17,092 nt of DNA from an uncultured Clostridia bacterium (GCA_937916195.1 CALFTO010000028.1:1-17092); one strand, 5' to 3'; positions 7,432 through 15,549 are shown, counted from the first letter of the stretch. Program-made: numbers and translations. Notes: generated by a model from the letters alone, not told the origin.

Positions 7432-8283
7432 TTACTGACCTTTCAATAAATCATCTATATTTTCGACCAATTCGTCGATACTTAACAAATCGTTTTTTAA
7501 TTTTATTCCGTCTTTGCGAAGCTTTTCTGCAAGCAAACAAGTTTGCGGAACATCAAGACCAATACTACGAATTTTCTCTGTATTCGCAAATATTTCCCGT
7601 GGTGTACCGTCCATTACAAGACGGCTGTCGTCCATAACAACAATACGGTCAGCTTCAACAGCCTCTTCCATATAATGAGTGATGAAAACCACGGTAATAC
7701 CCATTTCGCGATTAAGCTTTTTTATGGCATTCATAACATCGCGTCGTCCAACGGGGTCAAGCATTGCGGTAGGCTCGTCAAGGACAATGCAACGAGGCTC
7801 CATAGCGATAATACCCGCAATTGCAACGCGTTGCTTTTGACCGCCCGAAAGCTTGTGAGGACCATGCTTGCGGTATTCGTACATACCGACAACTTTAAGG
7901 GACTCGTCAACTCTGCGACGAATTTCTGCGGGCTCAACACCTAAATTTTCAGGGCCGAAAGCCACATCCTCTTCAACAATTGTCGCAACAATCTGATTGT
8001 CGGGATTTTGAAAAACCACGCCAACAGTCTGTTTTATTGCTATATCATTTTCTTCGTCTTTTGTGTCCATTCCGTTAACGAGAACTTCTCCGCTTTCGGG
8101 GATAAGCAAGCCATTAGAAAGCTTTGCAAGGGTACTTTTACCCGAGCCGTTGTGACCAAGAACTGCCACGAACTCGCCCTCATTTATAGTGAGTGAAAAA
8201 TCTCTCACAGCGGGTGGAAGAGTTATTCCCTCTTCTTCGCTCTCATATCGAAAGGTTACATTTTTAAATTCGATAATACTCAT
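7432..8283 (-). CDS. ecfA1: ECF transporter ATPase EcfA1
   Basis: This 283-residue ATPase partners EcfA2 in the energy-coupling-factor module. Motifs are Walker A GHNGSGKST (43-51), Q-loop Gln92 in FQNPDNQIVATIVEEDVAFGPEN (a stretch characteristic of EcfA1), signature LSGGQKQR (145-152), Walker B IVLDEPTAMLDP with Glu170, and His203 (ITHYMEE). An open frame extends ten codons upstream to 8313, but ATG at 8283 is preferred. It yields the family-typical MSIIEFKNVTFRY start, has GGAG just upstream, and overlaps the methyltransferase stop by four bases (ATGA). It lies two bases before ecfA2. Both ATPases carry an intact catalytic glutamate, so both sites look competent. Confidence 0.94.
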   Translation of the reverse strand: MSIIEFKNVTFRYESEEEGITLPPAVRDFSLTINEGEFVAVLGHNGSGKSTLAKLSNGLLIPESGEVLVNGMDTKDEENDIAIKQTVGVVFQNPDNQIVATIVEEDVAFGPENLGVEPAEIRRRVDESLKVVGMYEYRKHGPHKLSGGQKQRVAIAGIIAMEPRCIVLDEPTAMLDPVGRRDVMNAIKKLNREMGITVVFITHYMEEAVEADRIVVMDDSRLVMDGTPREIFANTEKIRSIGLDVPQTCLLAEKLRKDGIKLKNDLLSIDELVENIDDLLKGQ

Positions 8284-9146
8284 TCTTTGCTCCAAATAGC
8301 ACTTGCTCCGCAAGGTAAGATAAGACCGTTTTCGGTGGTACGAAGACCAATTTCACTGCCTGTTACCTTACCGCCGAAGCGTTTTTTTACAACTGCGCCT
8401 AAAATATATTCCATAACTGAGGGGCTTAAACCCGTAGTATAAGAGTTAATAAGCATCATAAGCGGGTCATCGCTTAACACTTGACTGCAAAGTTCAACAA
8501 AGCCGTAAACCTCATTTTCAAGCTTCCAGACCTCACCGCCGGGGCCTCTGCCGTATGATGGCGGGTCCATAATGATAATATCATATTTATTACCGCGACG
8601 GATTTCGCGCTGAACGAACTTAATGCAATCGTCAACAATCCAACGAACAGGTTTGTCTGCAACACCTGATGAAACAGCGTTTTCTTTTGCCCAGAGTGTC
8701 ATACCCTTTGAAGCATCAACGTGACAAACAGAAGCACCTGCTTTAAGAGCTGAAACTGTTGCACCGCCTGTATAAGCGAAAAGATTGAGAACTTTAACCT
8801 CGCGGTTTGCGTTTTTAATCACCTCTGCGGTATAGTCCCAATTGACTGCTTGTTCGGGGAAAAGACCTGTGTGTTTAAATCCCATAGTCTTTATATTAAA
8901 GGTCAAATCGCGATAGCCGATAGTCCAAAAATCAGGGATTTTGTTTCTGATTTCCCATTGACCGCCGCCCGACTGTGAGCGATGATAAACTGCATCTGCT
9001 TTTCGCCAGAGAGGATTTTTCTTTTCTGTTTTCCATATAACCTGTGGGTCGGGACGGATAAGTGTTATGTTGCCCCAACGCTCAAGTCTTTCACCGCAGG
9101 AGCAATCAATAAGCTCATAATCCTTCCAATTATCAGCAACGCGCAT
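8280..9146 (-). CDS. RlmI-like class I SAM-dependent RNA methyltransferase
   Basis: This 288-residue protein has a Rossmann-fold methyltransferase core. The SAM-binding motif I is LNLFAYTGG (120-128), an acidic residue follows at D144, D172-D173 fit the adenine-binding position, and motif IV is DPPSYGRG (194-201). The arrangement resembles COG1092, the family of RlmI (23S rRNA m5C1962 methyltransferase). Unlike RlmI it has no recognisable PUA RNA-binding domain at the N-terminus, only about 115 residues that include a WRK...YHRSQSGGGQWE stretch. The target RNA is therefore uncertain. The start lies one base after the glmM stop (TAAAATG), and the stop overlaps ecfA1, so it is firmly within the operon. 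Confidence 0.8.
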   Translation of the reverse strand: MRVADNWKDYELIDCSCGERLERWGNITLIRPDPQVIWKTEKKNPLWRKADAVYHRSQSGGGQWEIRNKIPDFWTIGYRDLTFNIKTMGFKHTGLFPEQAVNWDYTAEVIKNANREVKVLNLFAYTGGATVSALKAGASVCHVDASKGMTLWAKENAVSSGVADKPVRWIVDDCIKFVQREIRRGNKYDIIIMDPPSYGRGPGGEVWKLENEVYGFVELCSQVLSDDPLMMLINSYTTGLSPSVMEYILGAVVKKRFGGKVTGSEIGLRTTENGLILPCGASAIWSKE

Positions 9147-9147
9147 T

Positions 9148-10500
9148 TTATACTAACCTTTCTCTAATAACCTGAGCTACACTTTCGCCCAATTCCTTAA
9201 TCTGTTCATAGTTCTTACCCTCAAGCATTACGCGAATAAGCGGCTCTGTGCCCGAAAGACGAACAAGAATTCTGCCCTCGTCACCAAGCACTTCTCCCAC
9301 CTGCTTGATTGCATTTTGTACTTCTTTATCCTTTGCAAACTGTGCTTTACCGAAGTTAGAAACACGAACATTGATAAGCACCTGAGGGAAAACTTCCATT
9401 TCGTCTGCAAGCTCTTTGAGTGTTTTTTCTGTATCCTTTACAACTGCCAAAAGCTGAATTGCAGAAAGCTGACCGTCACCTGTTGTGGCATATTTTAAGA
9501 AAATAATATGTCCTGACTGCTCACCGCCAATGCTGTAGCCGTTAGCGTGCATATTTTCAAGGACATAGCGGTCACCAACCTTGGTCTTTTCACATTTAAT
9601 TCCGTTATCTTCGCAGAACTTGAAAAAGCCCATATTACTCATAACGGTAACAACTGCGGTATCCTTTTTAAGCTTACCGAGAGTTTTCATATGCTTTGCA
9701 CAAACTGCAATGCACTTATCACCGTCAACCATTGCGCCTGTATGGTCAACTGCCAACATTCTGTCAGCGTCACCGTCAAAAGCAAAGCCTAAATCGCAAT
9801 TATTTTCAACTACGCATTTCTGCAATTGTTCAAGGTGAGTTGAGCCGCAATCTTTATTGATATTTACACCGTCGGGCTCTGCATTGATAACAATAACCTC
9901 TGCGCCAAGACGAGTGAAAACCTCTTCTGCAGAAACACTTGACGAGCCGTTTGCACAGTCAAGTGCGATTTTATAACCCTTAAAGCTCATATTTGTAGCA
10001 GAAAGAAGATGCTCAATGTAATCTGCGATGGCATTATCGGCTCTTTCTACTCTGCCAACCTCACCGCCAATTGGTGTGGGCGGAGTGTCAACATCGTCAA
10101 GAATAATTTCTTCAATCTGATTTTCAAGCTCATCTGGAAGCTTATATCCGTTTGATTGAAAAATCTTAATTCCGTTGTATTCGCAGGGGTTGTGTGACGC
10201 TGAAATCATAACACCTGCATCATATTCATACTCGCGCACAAGATGAGCCACCGCGGGAGTGGGAACTGTGCCGAGAAGAAGCACGTCAGCACCAACTGAG
10301 CAAAGACCTGCACTAATTGCACTCTCTAACATATCAGAAGATGCTCTTGTATCTTTACCGATGAGAACGCGGGGTCTTTCGCCCTTTGAATTCTCTAAAA
10401 GCACCATTGCGGCGGCACGACCGATTTGCATTGCAAGTTCGCAAGTAAGCTCTGTATTCGCAACACCACGAGCACCGTCTGTTCCAAAAAGTCTACCCAT
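9148..10500 (-). CDS. glmM: Phosphoglucosamine mutase GlmM
   Basis: GlmM interconverts glucosamine-6-phosphate and glucosamine-1-phosphate, the second step toward UDP-N-acetylglucosamine for peptidoglycan. At 450 residues it has the standard four-domain length. Motifs are the N-terminal GRLFGTDGARGVAN, the phosphoserine loop ISASHNP with Ser102 as the phosphorylated residue, the metal-binding loop DGDADR (D242, D244, D246), the sugar-recognition loop GEQSGHI (about 325-331), and the phosphate-binding loop RLSGTEPLIRVMLEG near the C-terminus. GEQSGH rather than a GxExSG variant supports GlmM over general phosphoglucomutase or phosphomannomutase. It follows ruvB by 12 bp and precedes the methyltransferase by one base. 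The usual cdaA and cdaR neighbours are absent. Confidence 0.95.
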   Translation of the reverse strand: MGRLFGTDGARGVANTELTCELAMQIGRAAAMVLLENSKGERPRVLIGKDTRASSDMLESAISAGLCSVGADVLLLGTVPTPAVAHLVREYEYDAGVMISASHNPCEYNGIKIFQSNGYKLPDELENQIEEIILDDVDTPPTPIGGEVGRVERADNAIADYIEHLLSATNMSFKGYKIALDCANGSSSVSAEEVFTRLGAEVIVINAEPDGVNINKDCGSTHLEQLQKCVVENNCDLGFAFDGDADRMLAVDHTGAMVDGDKCIAVCAKHMKTLGKLKKDTAVVTVMSNMGFFKFCEDNGIKCEKTKVGDRYVLENMHANGYSIGGEQSGHIIFLKYATTGDGQLSAIQLLAVVKDTEKTLKELADEMEVFPQVLINVRVSNFGKAQFAKDKEVQNAIKQVGEVLGDEGRILVRLSGTEPLIRVMLEGKNYEQIKELGESVAQVIRERLV

Positions 10501-10512
10501 TTTTATTACTCC

Positions 10513-11559
10513 TTAAAATAATGAGGTTTGTGAATTTGCTTTGTTATTTGTGTCAGGTATATTATACCCCAAATGCTTATATGCCAACGGGGTTGCCACT
10601 CTGCCACGAGGAGTTTTTGCAAGGAAACCGATTTGCATTAAATATGGCTCATAAACATCTTCAATGGTCACTGCTTCTTCGCCGATTGTTGCGGCAAGAG
10701 TTTCAAGTCCCACAGGACCACCGTTAAAATTCTTAATCATTGTTGTAAGCATAAGACGGTCGATATTGTCAAGACCAATTTGGTCGATTTCCATTCTGCT
10801 CAAAGCTATTTTTGCATTATCTTCACTGATTACGCCATTACTCATAACCTGTGCAAAGTCGCGCGCGCGCTTTAAAAGTCTGTTCGCAATTCGTGGCGTA
10901 CCGCGTGAGCGTGATGCAATTTCCAAAGCACCGCCGTCGTCAGTATAAATATCAAGAATACCTGCACTACGCTTTACAATCTGTGAAAGTTCTTCGGGTG
11001 TATAAAGTTCAAGTCTTAAAATTACACCGAAACGGTCACGAAGAGGTGCAGTAAGCTGACCTGCGCGGGTTGTTGCACCTACGAGTGTAAATCGAGGTAA
11101 ATCAAGACGGATACTGCGCGCTGACGGACCTTTGCCGATGATAATGTCGAGTGCATTATCTTCCATTGCGGGATAAAGCACTTCTTCAACCGCACGTGAA
11201 AGACGATGAATTTCGTCAATGAAAAGAACATCACCATCGTTTAAATTTGTGAGAAGTGCGGCTAAATCGCCGGGCTTTTCAATGGCGGGACCGGATGTTA
11301 CGCGGATTTGCACACCCATTTCATTGGCGATAATACTCGCAAGTGTTGTTTTACCCAAGCCGGGAGGTCCATATAATAAAACGTGGTCGAGAGTGTCACC
11401 GCGGTTTTTAGCGGCTTCAATATAAATTCTCAAATTCTCTTTTGCCTTTTCCTGACCGATATATTCGTTCAAGGTTTTGGGACGAAGAGAAAGCTCAATA
11501 TCGCGGTCGGTTTCGGTAAAATCGGGAGTTATTATTCTGTTTTCGTTTTCGAAATCCAT
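10513..11559 (-). CDS. ruvB: Holliday junction branch migration helicase RuvB
   Basis: RuvB is the AAA+ motor that drives branch migration of Holliday junctions together with RuvA. The 348-residue protein carries Walker A GPPGLGKTT (64-72), Walker B LFIDEIHRL (D115, E116), a sensor I region LVGATTRAGQLTAPLRDRFG including the arginine finger, and the C-terminal winged-helix domain ending in RGRVATPLAYKHLG. The N-terminal LRPKTLNEYIGQEKAKENL is the family consensus. The start follows the ruvA stop by 13 bp. The order ruvC-ruvA-ruvB is canonical, and the short tail after LGYNIP is unremarkable. Confidence 0.97.
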   Translation of the reverse strand: MDFENENRIITPDFTETDRDIELSLRPKTLNEYIGQEKAKENLRIYIEAAKNRGDTLDHVLLYGPPGLGKTTLASIIANEMGVQIRVTSGPAIEKPGDLAALLTNLNDGDVLFIDEIHRLSRAVEEVLYPAMEDNALDIIIGKGPSARSIRLDLPRFTLVGATTRAGQLTAPLRDRFGVILRLELYTPEELSQIVKRSAGILDIYTDDGGALEIASRSRGTPRIANRLLKRARDFAQVMSNGVISEDNAKIALSRMEIDQIGLDNIDRLMLTTMIKNFNGGPVGLETLAATIGEEAVTIEDVYEPYLMQIGFLAKTPRGRVATPLAYKHLGYNIPDTNNKANSQTSLF

Positions 11560-11572
11560 TTTTTACTCCTCC

Positions 11573-12178
11573 TTAACCTAATGCAAGCAATTTGAGTGCT
11601 TGTTTAATAATATTTTCAACTGAAAGTGTACTGTCGATTTTGCTTACTGCCACGCTTGCCTCACTCTGTGAATAGCCAAGCATTTCAAGAGCCGCAACCG
11701 CCTCGGCAGTATTGGAATTTTCAAGTGTTGCGGAAACTGCTGAAAGGTCAGCCTCAACTGTTCCACCCACGGCAAGACTGCCGACTTTGTCTTTGAGTTC
11801 CATACAAATTCTCTGTGCGAGTTTGGGGCCTACACCGTTTGCCTTAGTAAGTGCTTTGTGGTCGCCCGCAGCAATGCTTAATGCAACTTTATCTGCTGAC
11901 ATTTCTGAAAGAATTGCGAGAGCCATTTTAGGACCAACGCCGTTTACGGTGATGAGCATTTTAAAGCAATCCATTTCTGCCTTGTCATAAAAGCCAAAAA
12001 GCTCCATTGCGTCTTCACGCACATTGAGATATGTGTAAAGCGTAACCTTTACGCCCATTGATGCGCATTTTTGTGAGGTTGTGAAAGTGGTCATACAACG
12101 GAATGCAACTCCGTTAACATCAACGGCAACTGAATTCACATCAAAATAGACCACATTGCCTGTTACTGAATAAATCAT
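11573..12178 (-). CDS. ruvA: Holliday junction branch migration protein RuvA
   Basis: RuvA is the tetrameric junction-binding subunit that loads RuvB on Holliday junctions. The 201-residue protein has the N-terminal OB-fold (MIYSVTGNVVYF through about residue 65) and two helix-hairpin-helix motifs, NGVGPKMALAIL and NGVGPKLAQRI (about 75-125). A flexible linker (about 135-150) leads to a C-terminal domain III (EAVAALEMLGYSQSEASVAV) that touches RuvB. The ATG start gives the full OB fold, and the gene lies 12 bp after ruvC and 13 bp before ruvB. Confidence 0.95.
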   Translation of the reverse strand: MIYSVTGNVVYFDVNSVAVDVNGVAFRCMTTFTTSQKCASMGVKVTLYTYLNVREDAMELFGFYDKAEMDCFKMLITVNGVGPKMALAILSEMSADKVALSIAAGDHKALTKANGVGPKLAQRICMELKDKVGSLAVGGTVEADLSAVSATLENSNTAEAVAALEMLGYSQSEASVAVSKIDSTLSVENIIKQALKLLALG

Positions 12179-12190
12179 AGTAATTTTTCC

Positions 12191-12691
12191 TTATTTTAAA
12201 TTCTTTAGTCTGCCCATTAGCGAGCCACTTGCGTGTGCGTGGCAGATTGCCATCGCGAGAGCGTCAGCAGTATCGTCAGGCTTTGGGATTTTCTCAAGTT
12301 TTAGAATAACCCTTGTCATTTCTTGAACCTGCTTTTTCTCGGCTCTACCGTAGCCTACAACACTCTGTTTTACTTGAAGTGGTGTATATTCAAAGATTTC
12401 AAGCCCGCTTTTCTGTGCCGCAAGGTTGATAACTCCCCTTGCCTGTGCAACATCAATAACGGTTTTCGCGTTAGTGTTATAGAACAACTTTTCGATAGCC
12501 AAAGCATCGGGTTTATATTTATTTATAATGTCGCAAATCCCGTCATAAACCGTTTCAAGTCGCTCATTGAAAGGAGTTTTTGCCTCGGTTGTGACCGCAC
12601 CGTAAGCGATTACCGAAAATCTGTTTGCGGTGTATTCGATTACTCCCCAACCAACGATTGCGTAGCCCGGGTCAATGCCTAAAATTATCAT
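12191..12691 (-). CDS. ruvC: Crossover junction endodeoxyribonuclease RuvC
   Basis: RuvC resolves Holliday junctions by paired nicks. The RNase H-like fold starts with ILGIDPG, and the acidic catalytic residues are visible as D7, E67 (in AIEKLFYN), D140 and D143 (in DDTADALA), matching the four-carboxylate active site known for the family. The 166-residue length is normal. The ATG at 12691 has GAGGT eight bases upstream. It is the first gene of the long run, 29 bases after the -10 box of a strong promoter. The often neighbouring yebC is not present; der lies upstream instead, separated by a terminator. Confidence 0.96.
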   Translation of the reverse strand: MIILGIDPGYAIVGWGVIEYTANRFSVIAYGAVTTEAKTPFNERLETVYDGICDIINKYKPDALAIEKLFYNTNAKTVIDVAQARGVINLAAQKSGLEIFEYTPLQVKQSVVGYGRAEKKQVQEMTRVILKLEKIPKPDDTADALAMAICHAHASGSLMGRLKNLK

Positions 12692-12720
12692 AGCATACTA
12701 CCTCATTGTATAATCGATTA

Positions 12721-12749
12721 ATTATAACACATTACATTATAAATGGCAA
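12721..12749 (-). promoter_or_regulatory. Sigma-A promoter of the ruvC-to-clpE operon
   Basis: On the minus strand, -35 TTGCCA (12749-12744) and -10 TATAAT (12726-12721) are separated by exactly 17 bases, with a TG one base before the -10 box (extended -10). It lies between the der terminator and ruvC, so it is well placed to start the whole thirteen-gene run. I see no operator or riboswitch in the 29-base interval between the -10 box and the ruvC ATG. Confidence 0.85.
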
Positions 12750-12751
12750 GA

Positions 12752-12778
12752 AAAAAGGGACTTAAAAAGTCCCTTTTT
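12752..12778 (-). terminator. Rho-independent terminator after der
   Basis: An 11-bp stem (AAAAAGGGACT paired with AGTCCCTTTTT) has a 5-base loop. On the minus strand it continues into a run of T residues, then CTTGCC. It lies 27 bases after the der stop. The A/T-rich stem base makes it formally bidirectional, although no plus-strand gene approaches it. Confidence 0.9.
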
Positions 12779-12804
12779 ACATATAATTTTCAGTTTGTTA
12801 ATAA

Positions 12805-14136
12805 TTATTTTTTATTGTTCTTATCTCTTTCACGCACTACAAATCTTGTTGGTGTGCCTTCAAGTCCGAAAACCTCGCGGATTTGGTTATCGAGGTAACG
12901 CTGATAGCTATAATGGAACAAGTCTTTATTATTGACAAAGCACACAAATGTTGGTGGTCTTGTTGACGCCTGTGTCATATAATAAATCTTTAAGCGTTTG
13001 CCCTTATCTGACGGTGGCTGAACACGAGCAGTAGCCCCTGCGAGCACATCATTGAGTTTACCTGTTGAAATACGCATTGCGTTTTGTGTATCAACAAACT
13101 TAATAAGCTCGAAAAGTCTATCAATTCTTTGACCTGTTTTAGCAGAAATGAAGATAATGGGTGCATAACTCATAAACGAAAAATCATTCATAAGCTTTTT
13201 GCGGTATTTATCCATTGTGGTGCCGTCTTTTTCCACCAAATCCCACTTATTAACCGCTATAATACAAGCCTTGCCGAGCTCGTGAGCAATGCCTGCAACC
13301 TTGGAATCCTGCTCTGTAAAGCCCTCTGCCGCGTCAATCATAATAACGCACACATCGGCGCGCTCAACTGCCATACGAGCACGGATTACGGAATACTTTT
13401 CAATCTGGTCTTCAACCTTACTCTTACGGCGAAGTCCTGCGGTGTCAATGAACATAAATGAGCCGTATTTGTTGTCGATATAGGTATCTGTTGCGTCACG
13501 AGTTGTACCTGCAATATCAGAAACGATTACGCGCTCTTCACCTGCGATTTTATTAACGAGTGATGATTTACCCGCGTTAGGCTTACCGATAACGGCAACC
13601 TTTACAGTTTCGCTTTCGTCTTCTGTTCCTGCATCTTCGGGCAAGTATTCAAGCACCTTATCAAGCAAGTCACCTGTGCCGTGACCGTGTGCCGCAGACA
13701 CTTGAATGGGGTCACCAAGACCTAAGTTATAGAACTCATAAAACTCTGCGGGGGGCTCACCTAAAGAATCCGCCTTATTAACGCAGAGGATAATGGGCTT
13801 ATTGCTCTTGATAAGCATTGTTGCGACTTCATCGTCAGTAGCCACAACACCTGTTCTCACATCAGTTACAAATATTATTACATCTGCACTGTCAATGGCA
13901 AGCTGAGCCTGACGGCGCATTTGCGAAAGAATTATGTCGTCTGAATAAGGCTCAATACCACCTGTATCAATAAGCAACATTTCGTGACCAAGCCACTCGC
14001 AATCGCCATAAATACGGTCACGGGTAACGCCCGGTGTATCGTCAACAATTGAAAGTCTTTTGCCGATAAGCTTATTAAAAAGTGTACTTTTGCCAACATT
14101 TGGGCGACCAACAATCGCCACTACGGGTTTTGCCAT
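12805..14136 (-). CDS. der: Ribosome biogenesis GTPase Der (EngA)
   Basis: Der is an essential tandem-GTPase needed for 50S ribosomal subunit assembly. The 443-residue protein has two G domains and a C-terminal KH-like domain. In G domain 1: P-loop GRPNVGKS (10-17), DTGG (57-60), NKAD (120-123) and SAA (147-149). In G domain 2: P-loop GKPNAGKS (184-191), DTAG (231-234), NKWD and SAKTG. The basic C-terminus ends ERDKNNKK. The start overlaps the upstream radical-SAM stop by one base (TAATG) with GGGGGTGA ahead of it, which points to translational coupling. A terminator follows the gene. Confidence 0.97.
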   Translation of the reverse strand: MAKPVVAIVGRPNVGKSTLFNKLIGKRLSIVDDTPGVTRDRIYGDCEWLGHEMLLIDTGGIEPYSDDIILSQMRRQAQLAIDSADVIIFVTDVRTGVVATDDEVATMLIKSNKPIILCVNKADSLGEPPAEFYEFYNLGLGDPIQVSAAHGHGTGDLLDKVLEYLPEDAGTEDESETVKVAVIGKPNAGKSSLVNKIAGEERVIVSDIAGTTRDATDTYIDNKYGSFMFIDTAGLRRKSKVEDQIEKYSVIRARMAVERADVCVIMIDAAEGFTEQDSKVAGIAHELGKACIIAVNKWDLVEKDGTTMDKYRKKLMNDFSFMSYAPIIFISAKTGQRIDRLFELIKFVDTQNAMRISTGKLNDVLAGATARVQPPSDKGKRLKIYYMTQASTRPPTFVCFVNNKDLFHYSYQRYLDNQIREVFGLEGTPTRFVVRERDKNNKK

Positions 14137-15449
14137 TATTTCACCCCCAGAATATCTCTTAAAAGCTGACCGCCGTCACCATTGGTCAGAATAATTTTCG
14201 TATTTAATGATTTTTCTAATTCTTCGACTGTCATATCGTCAAGGAATTTATTTTTATTTTCGGTATGATTTGTGTAATCACTAATCATTGAGCTTGGCAA
14301 CAATAAAAATTCGCCTAAATCTTGGTTTCTAAGCTGTTCAGCGAGGTCTTGACCTGTTATAAGCCCTGCAACCGTTATAGTTTCACCGAAAAAGTTGTTT
14401 ATTATTTTCTTTACATTGATTTCTATGCCATATTTTTCTTCTGCTTTTTTACAAAGTTCAGTAAGATACGGATAGAAATCAACGCCTGTTGCCAAAGTTA
14501 CTTTTTTATTAACGGACTTTTCATTACAGAATTCAAGTTCTTCAAGGAATTCGTCACAGAACGACCGCACCATACCAACACCGTTATCAAGCTGAGGATA
14601 GCCGTCATAATAATCAGCATTTGGAAGTTCTCTCTCTGCCTTAATAAAGAATTCGTCGGCGGGATAAACAAGTCCAATGCCGAATTCTTTACGGAATTTC
14701 TGTGAATACTCTTCAATTATGTTGATTGTATCCCCTGAAGTTTGCTTGTTGTATGGCTCAAGTTTTTTAAGCCCATCACGGAATTTTGTAAGTCCCACTG
14801 GGACTGCGGCAATACTTTGAACTGCAGGGTAAAGTGAAGATAATTCTTCAATACTTCTGCGTAATTCATCGCCGTCATTAATACCGGGGCACAAAACAAG
14901 CTGGGTATTCATTTTAATGCCTGCATCGGCTAATCTTTTGATTATTTCAAGGCTTTTGCCTGCATTTTTGTTCTTCATCATCTGAACGCGAAGTTCGGGG
15001 TTCATTGTGTGAACTGATATGTTAACGGGGCTTATATGCATTGAAATAATACGCTCAATTTCGTGCTCTGAAATATTGGTAAGAGTGATATAATTGCCGA
15101 AAAGGAATGAAAGACGGCTGTCGTCATCCTTAAAATAAAGGCTTTCGCGAAGTCCTTTGGGTAACTGGTCAATAAAGCAGAAAATGCACTTATTTTTGCA
15201 ATGCTGTTGCTTGTCCATTAAATAAGTCTGGAACTCAAGACCGCAATTGGAATTTTGAGTTTTAATAACCTTGTATTTACCGTCAGCACACTTAAAGGTC
15301 ATTGTGACATTTTGTTCTGCCATATAAAAATCATAGTCGAGAACATCCATTATTTCTTTACCATTGATTTTCAACAGTTCATCCCCTGCTGAAACTCCTT
15401 TTATATCACAAATGGATTTCTTTTTTACACCACTTATTTTTACCGACAA
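14136..15449 (-). CDS. DUF512 radical-SAM/PDZ protein, putative Fe-S oxidoreductase
   Basis: With the TTG start this is a 437-residue protein. An N-terminal PDZ-like domain (about 8-50, with VSAGDELLKINGKEI) is followed by a CxxxCxxC cluster (C84, C88, C91 in CKNKCIFC), the radical-SAM [4Fe-4S] motif. After it come SLYFKDDDSRLSFLFGNYITLTN and a VNISVHTMNPELR strand typical of this family. The C-terminal half fits DUF512 and ends GDGGQLLRDILG. The reaction is unknown. The frame is open to 15485, but TTG at 15449 has AGGTGA five bases upstream, whereas the earlier TTG at 15485 has none and lies close to the terminator. The stop overlaps the der start, so a link to ribosome assembly is plausible but unproven. 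Confidence 0.85.
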   Translation of the reverse strand: MSVKISGVKKKSICDIKGVSAGDELLKINGKEIMDVLDYDFYMAEQNVTMTFKCADGKYKVIKTQNSNCGLEFQTYLMDKQQHCKNKCIFCFIDQLPKGLRESLYFKDDDSRLSFLFGNYITLTNISEHEIERIISMHISPVNISVHTMNPELRVQMMKNKNAGKSLEIIKRLADAGIKMNTQLVLCPGINDGDELRRSIEELSSLYPAVQSIAAVPVGLTKFRDGLKKLEPYNKQTSGDTINIIEEYSQKFRKEFGIGLVYPADEFFIKAERELPNADYYDGYPQLDNGVGMVRSFCDEFLEELEFCNEKSVNKKVTLATGVDFYPYLTELCKKAEEKYGIEINVKKIINNFFGETITVAGLITGQDLAEQLRNQDLGEFLLLPSSMISDYTNHTENKNKFLDDMTVEELEKSLNTKIILTNGDGGQLLRDILGVK

Positions 15450-15454
15450 AACTA

Positions 15455-15460
15455 TCACCT
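15455..15460 (-). promoter_or_regulatory. Ribosome binding site choosing a TTG start for the DUF512 gene
   Basis: AGGTGA on the minus strand lies five bases before TTG at 15449. No ATG is available near the family-typical N-terminus (VKISGV...), so a TTG start is the best reading. Confidence 0.6.
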
Positions 15461-15491
15461 GCCTTTTTACAATAATTCTGAGCAAGACTAA

Positions 15492-15521
15492 AAGGCGGAG
15501 AGAAATCGTTCTTTCCGCCTT
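15492..15521 (-). terminator. Rho-independent terminator after rpmF
   Basis: On the minus strand a 13-position stem with one mismatch, AAGGCGGAAAGAA paired with TTCTCTCCGCCTT, has a CGAT loop and is followed by TTAGTCTT. It lies 28 bases after the rpmF stop and 42 bases before the DUF512 start. The T tract is short, so readthrough into DUF512-der is possible. Confidence 0.8.
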
Positions 15522-15549
15522 CCTTTAACTGAAGATAATTGAAAGGAAA

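Noticed and set aside
10858..10871. Alternating GC run (gcgcgcgcgc) in ruvB
   Set aside because: It encodes Arg and Ala codons of the conserved RuvB helix (KRARDFAQ); no sign of a regulatory role.
14322..14705. 127-codon plus-strand open frame inside the DUF512 gene
   Set aside because: Antisense to a conserved gene, Phe-rich, no ribosome site and no known domain.
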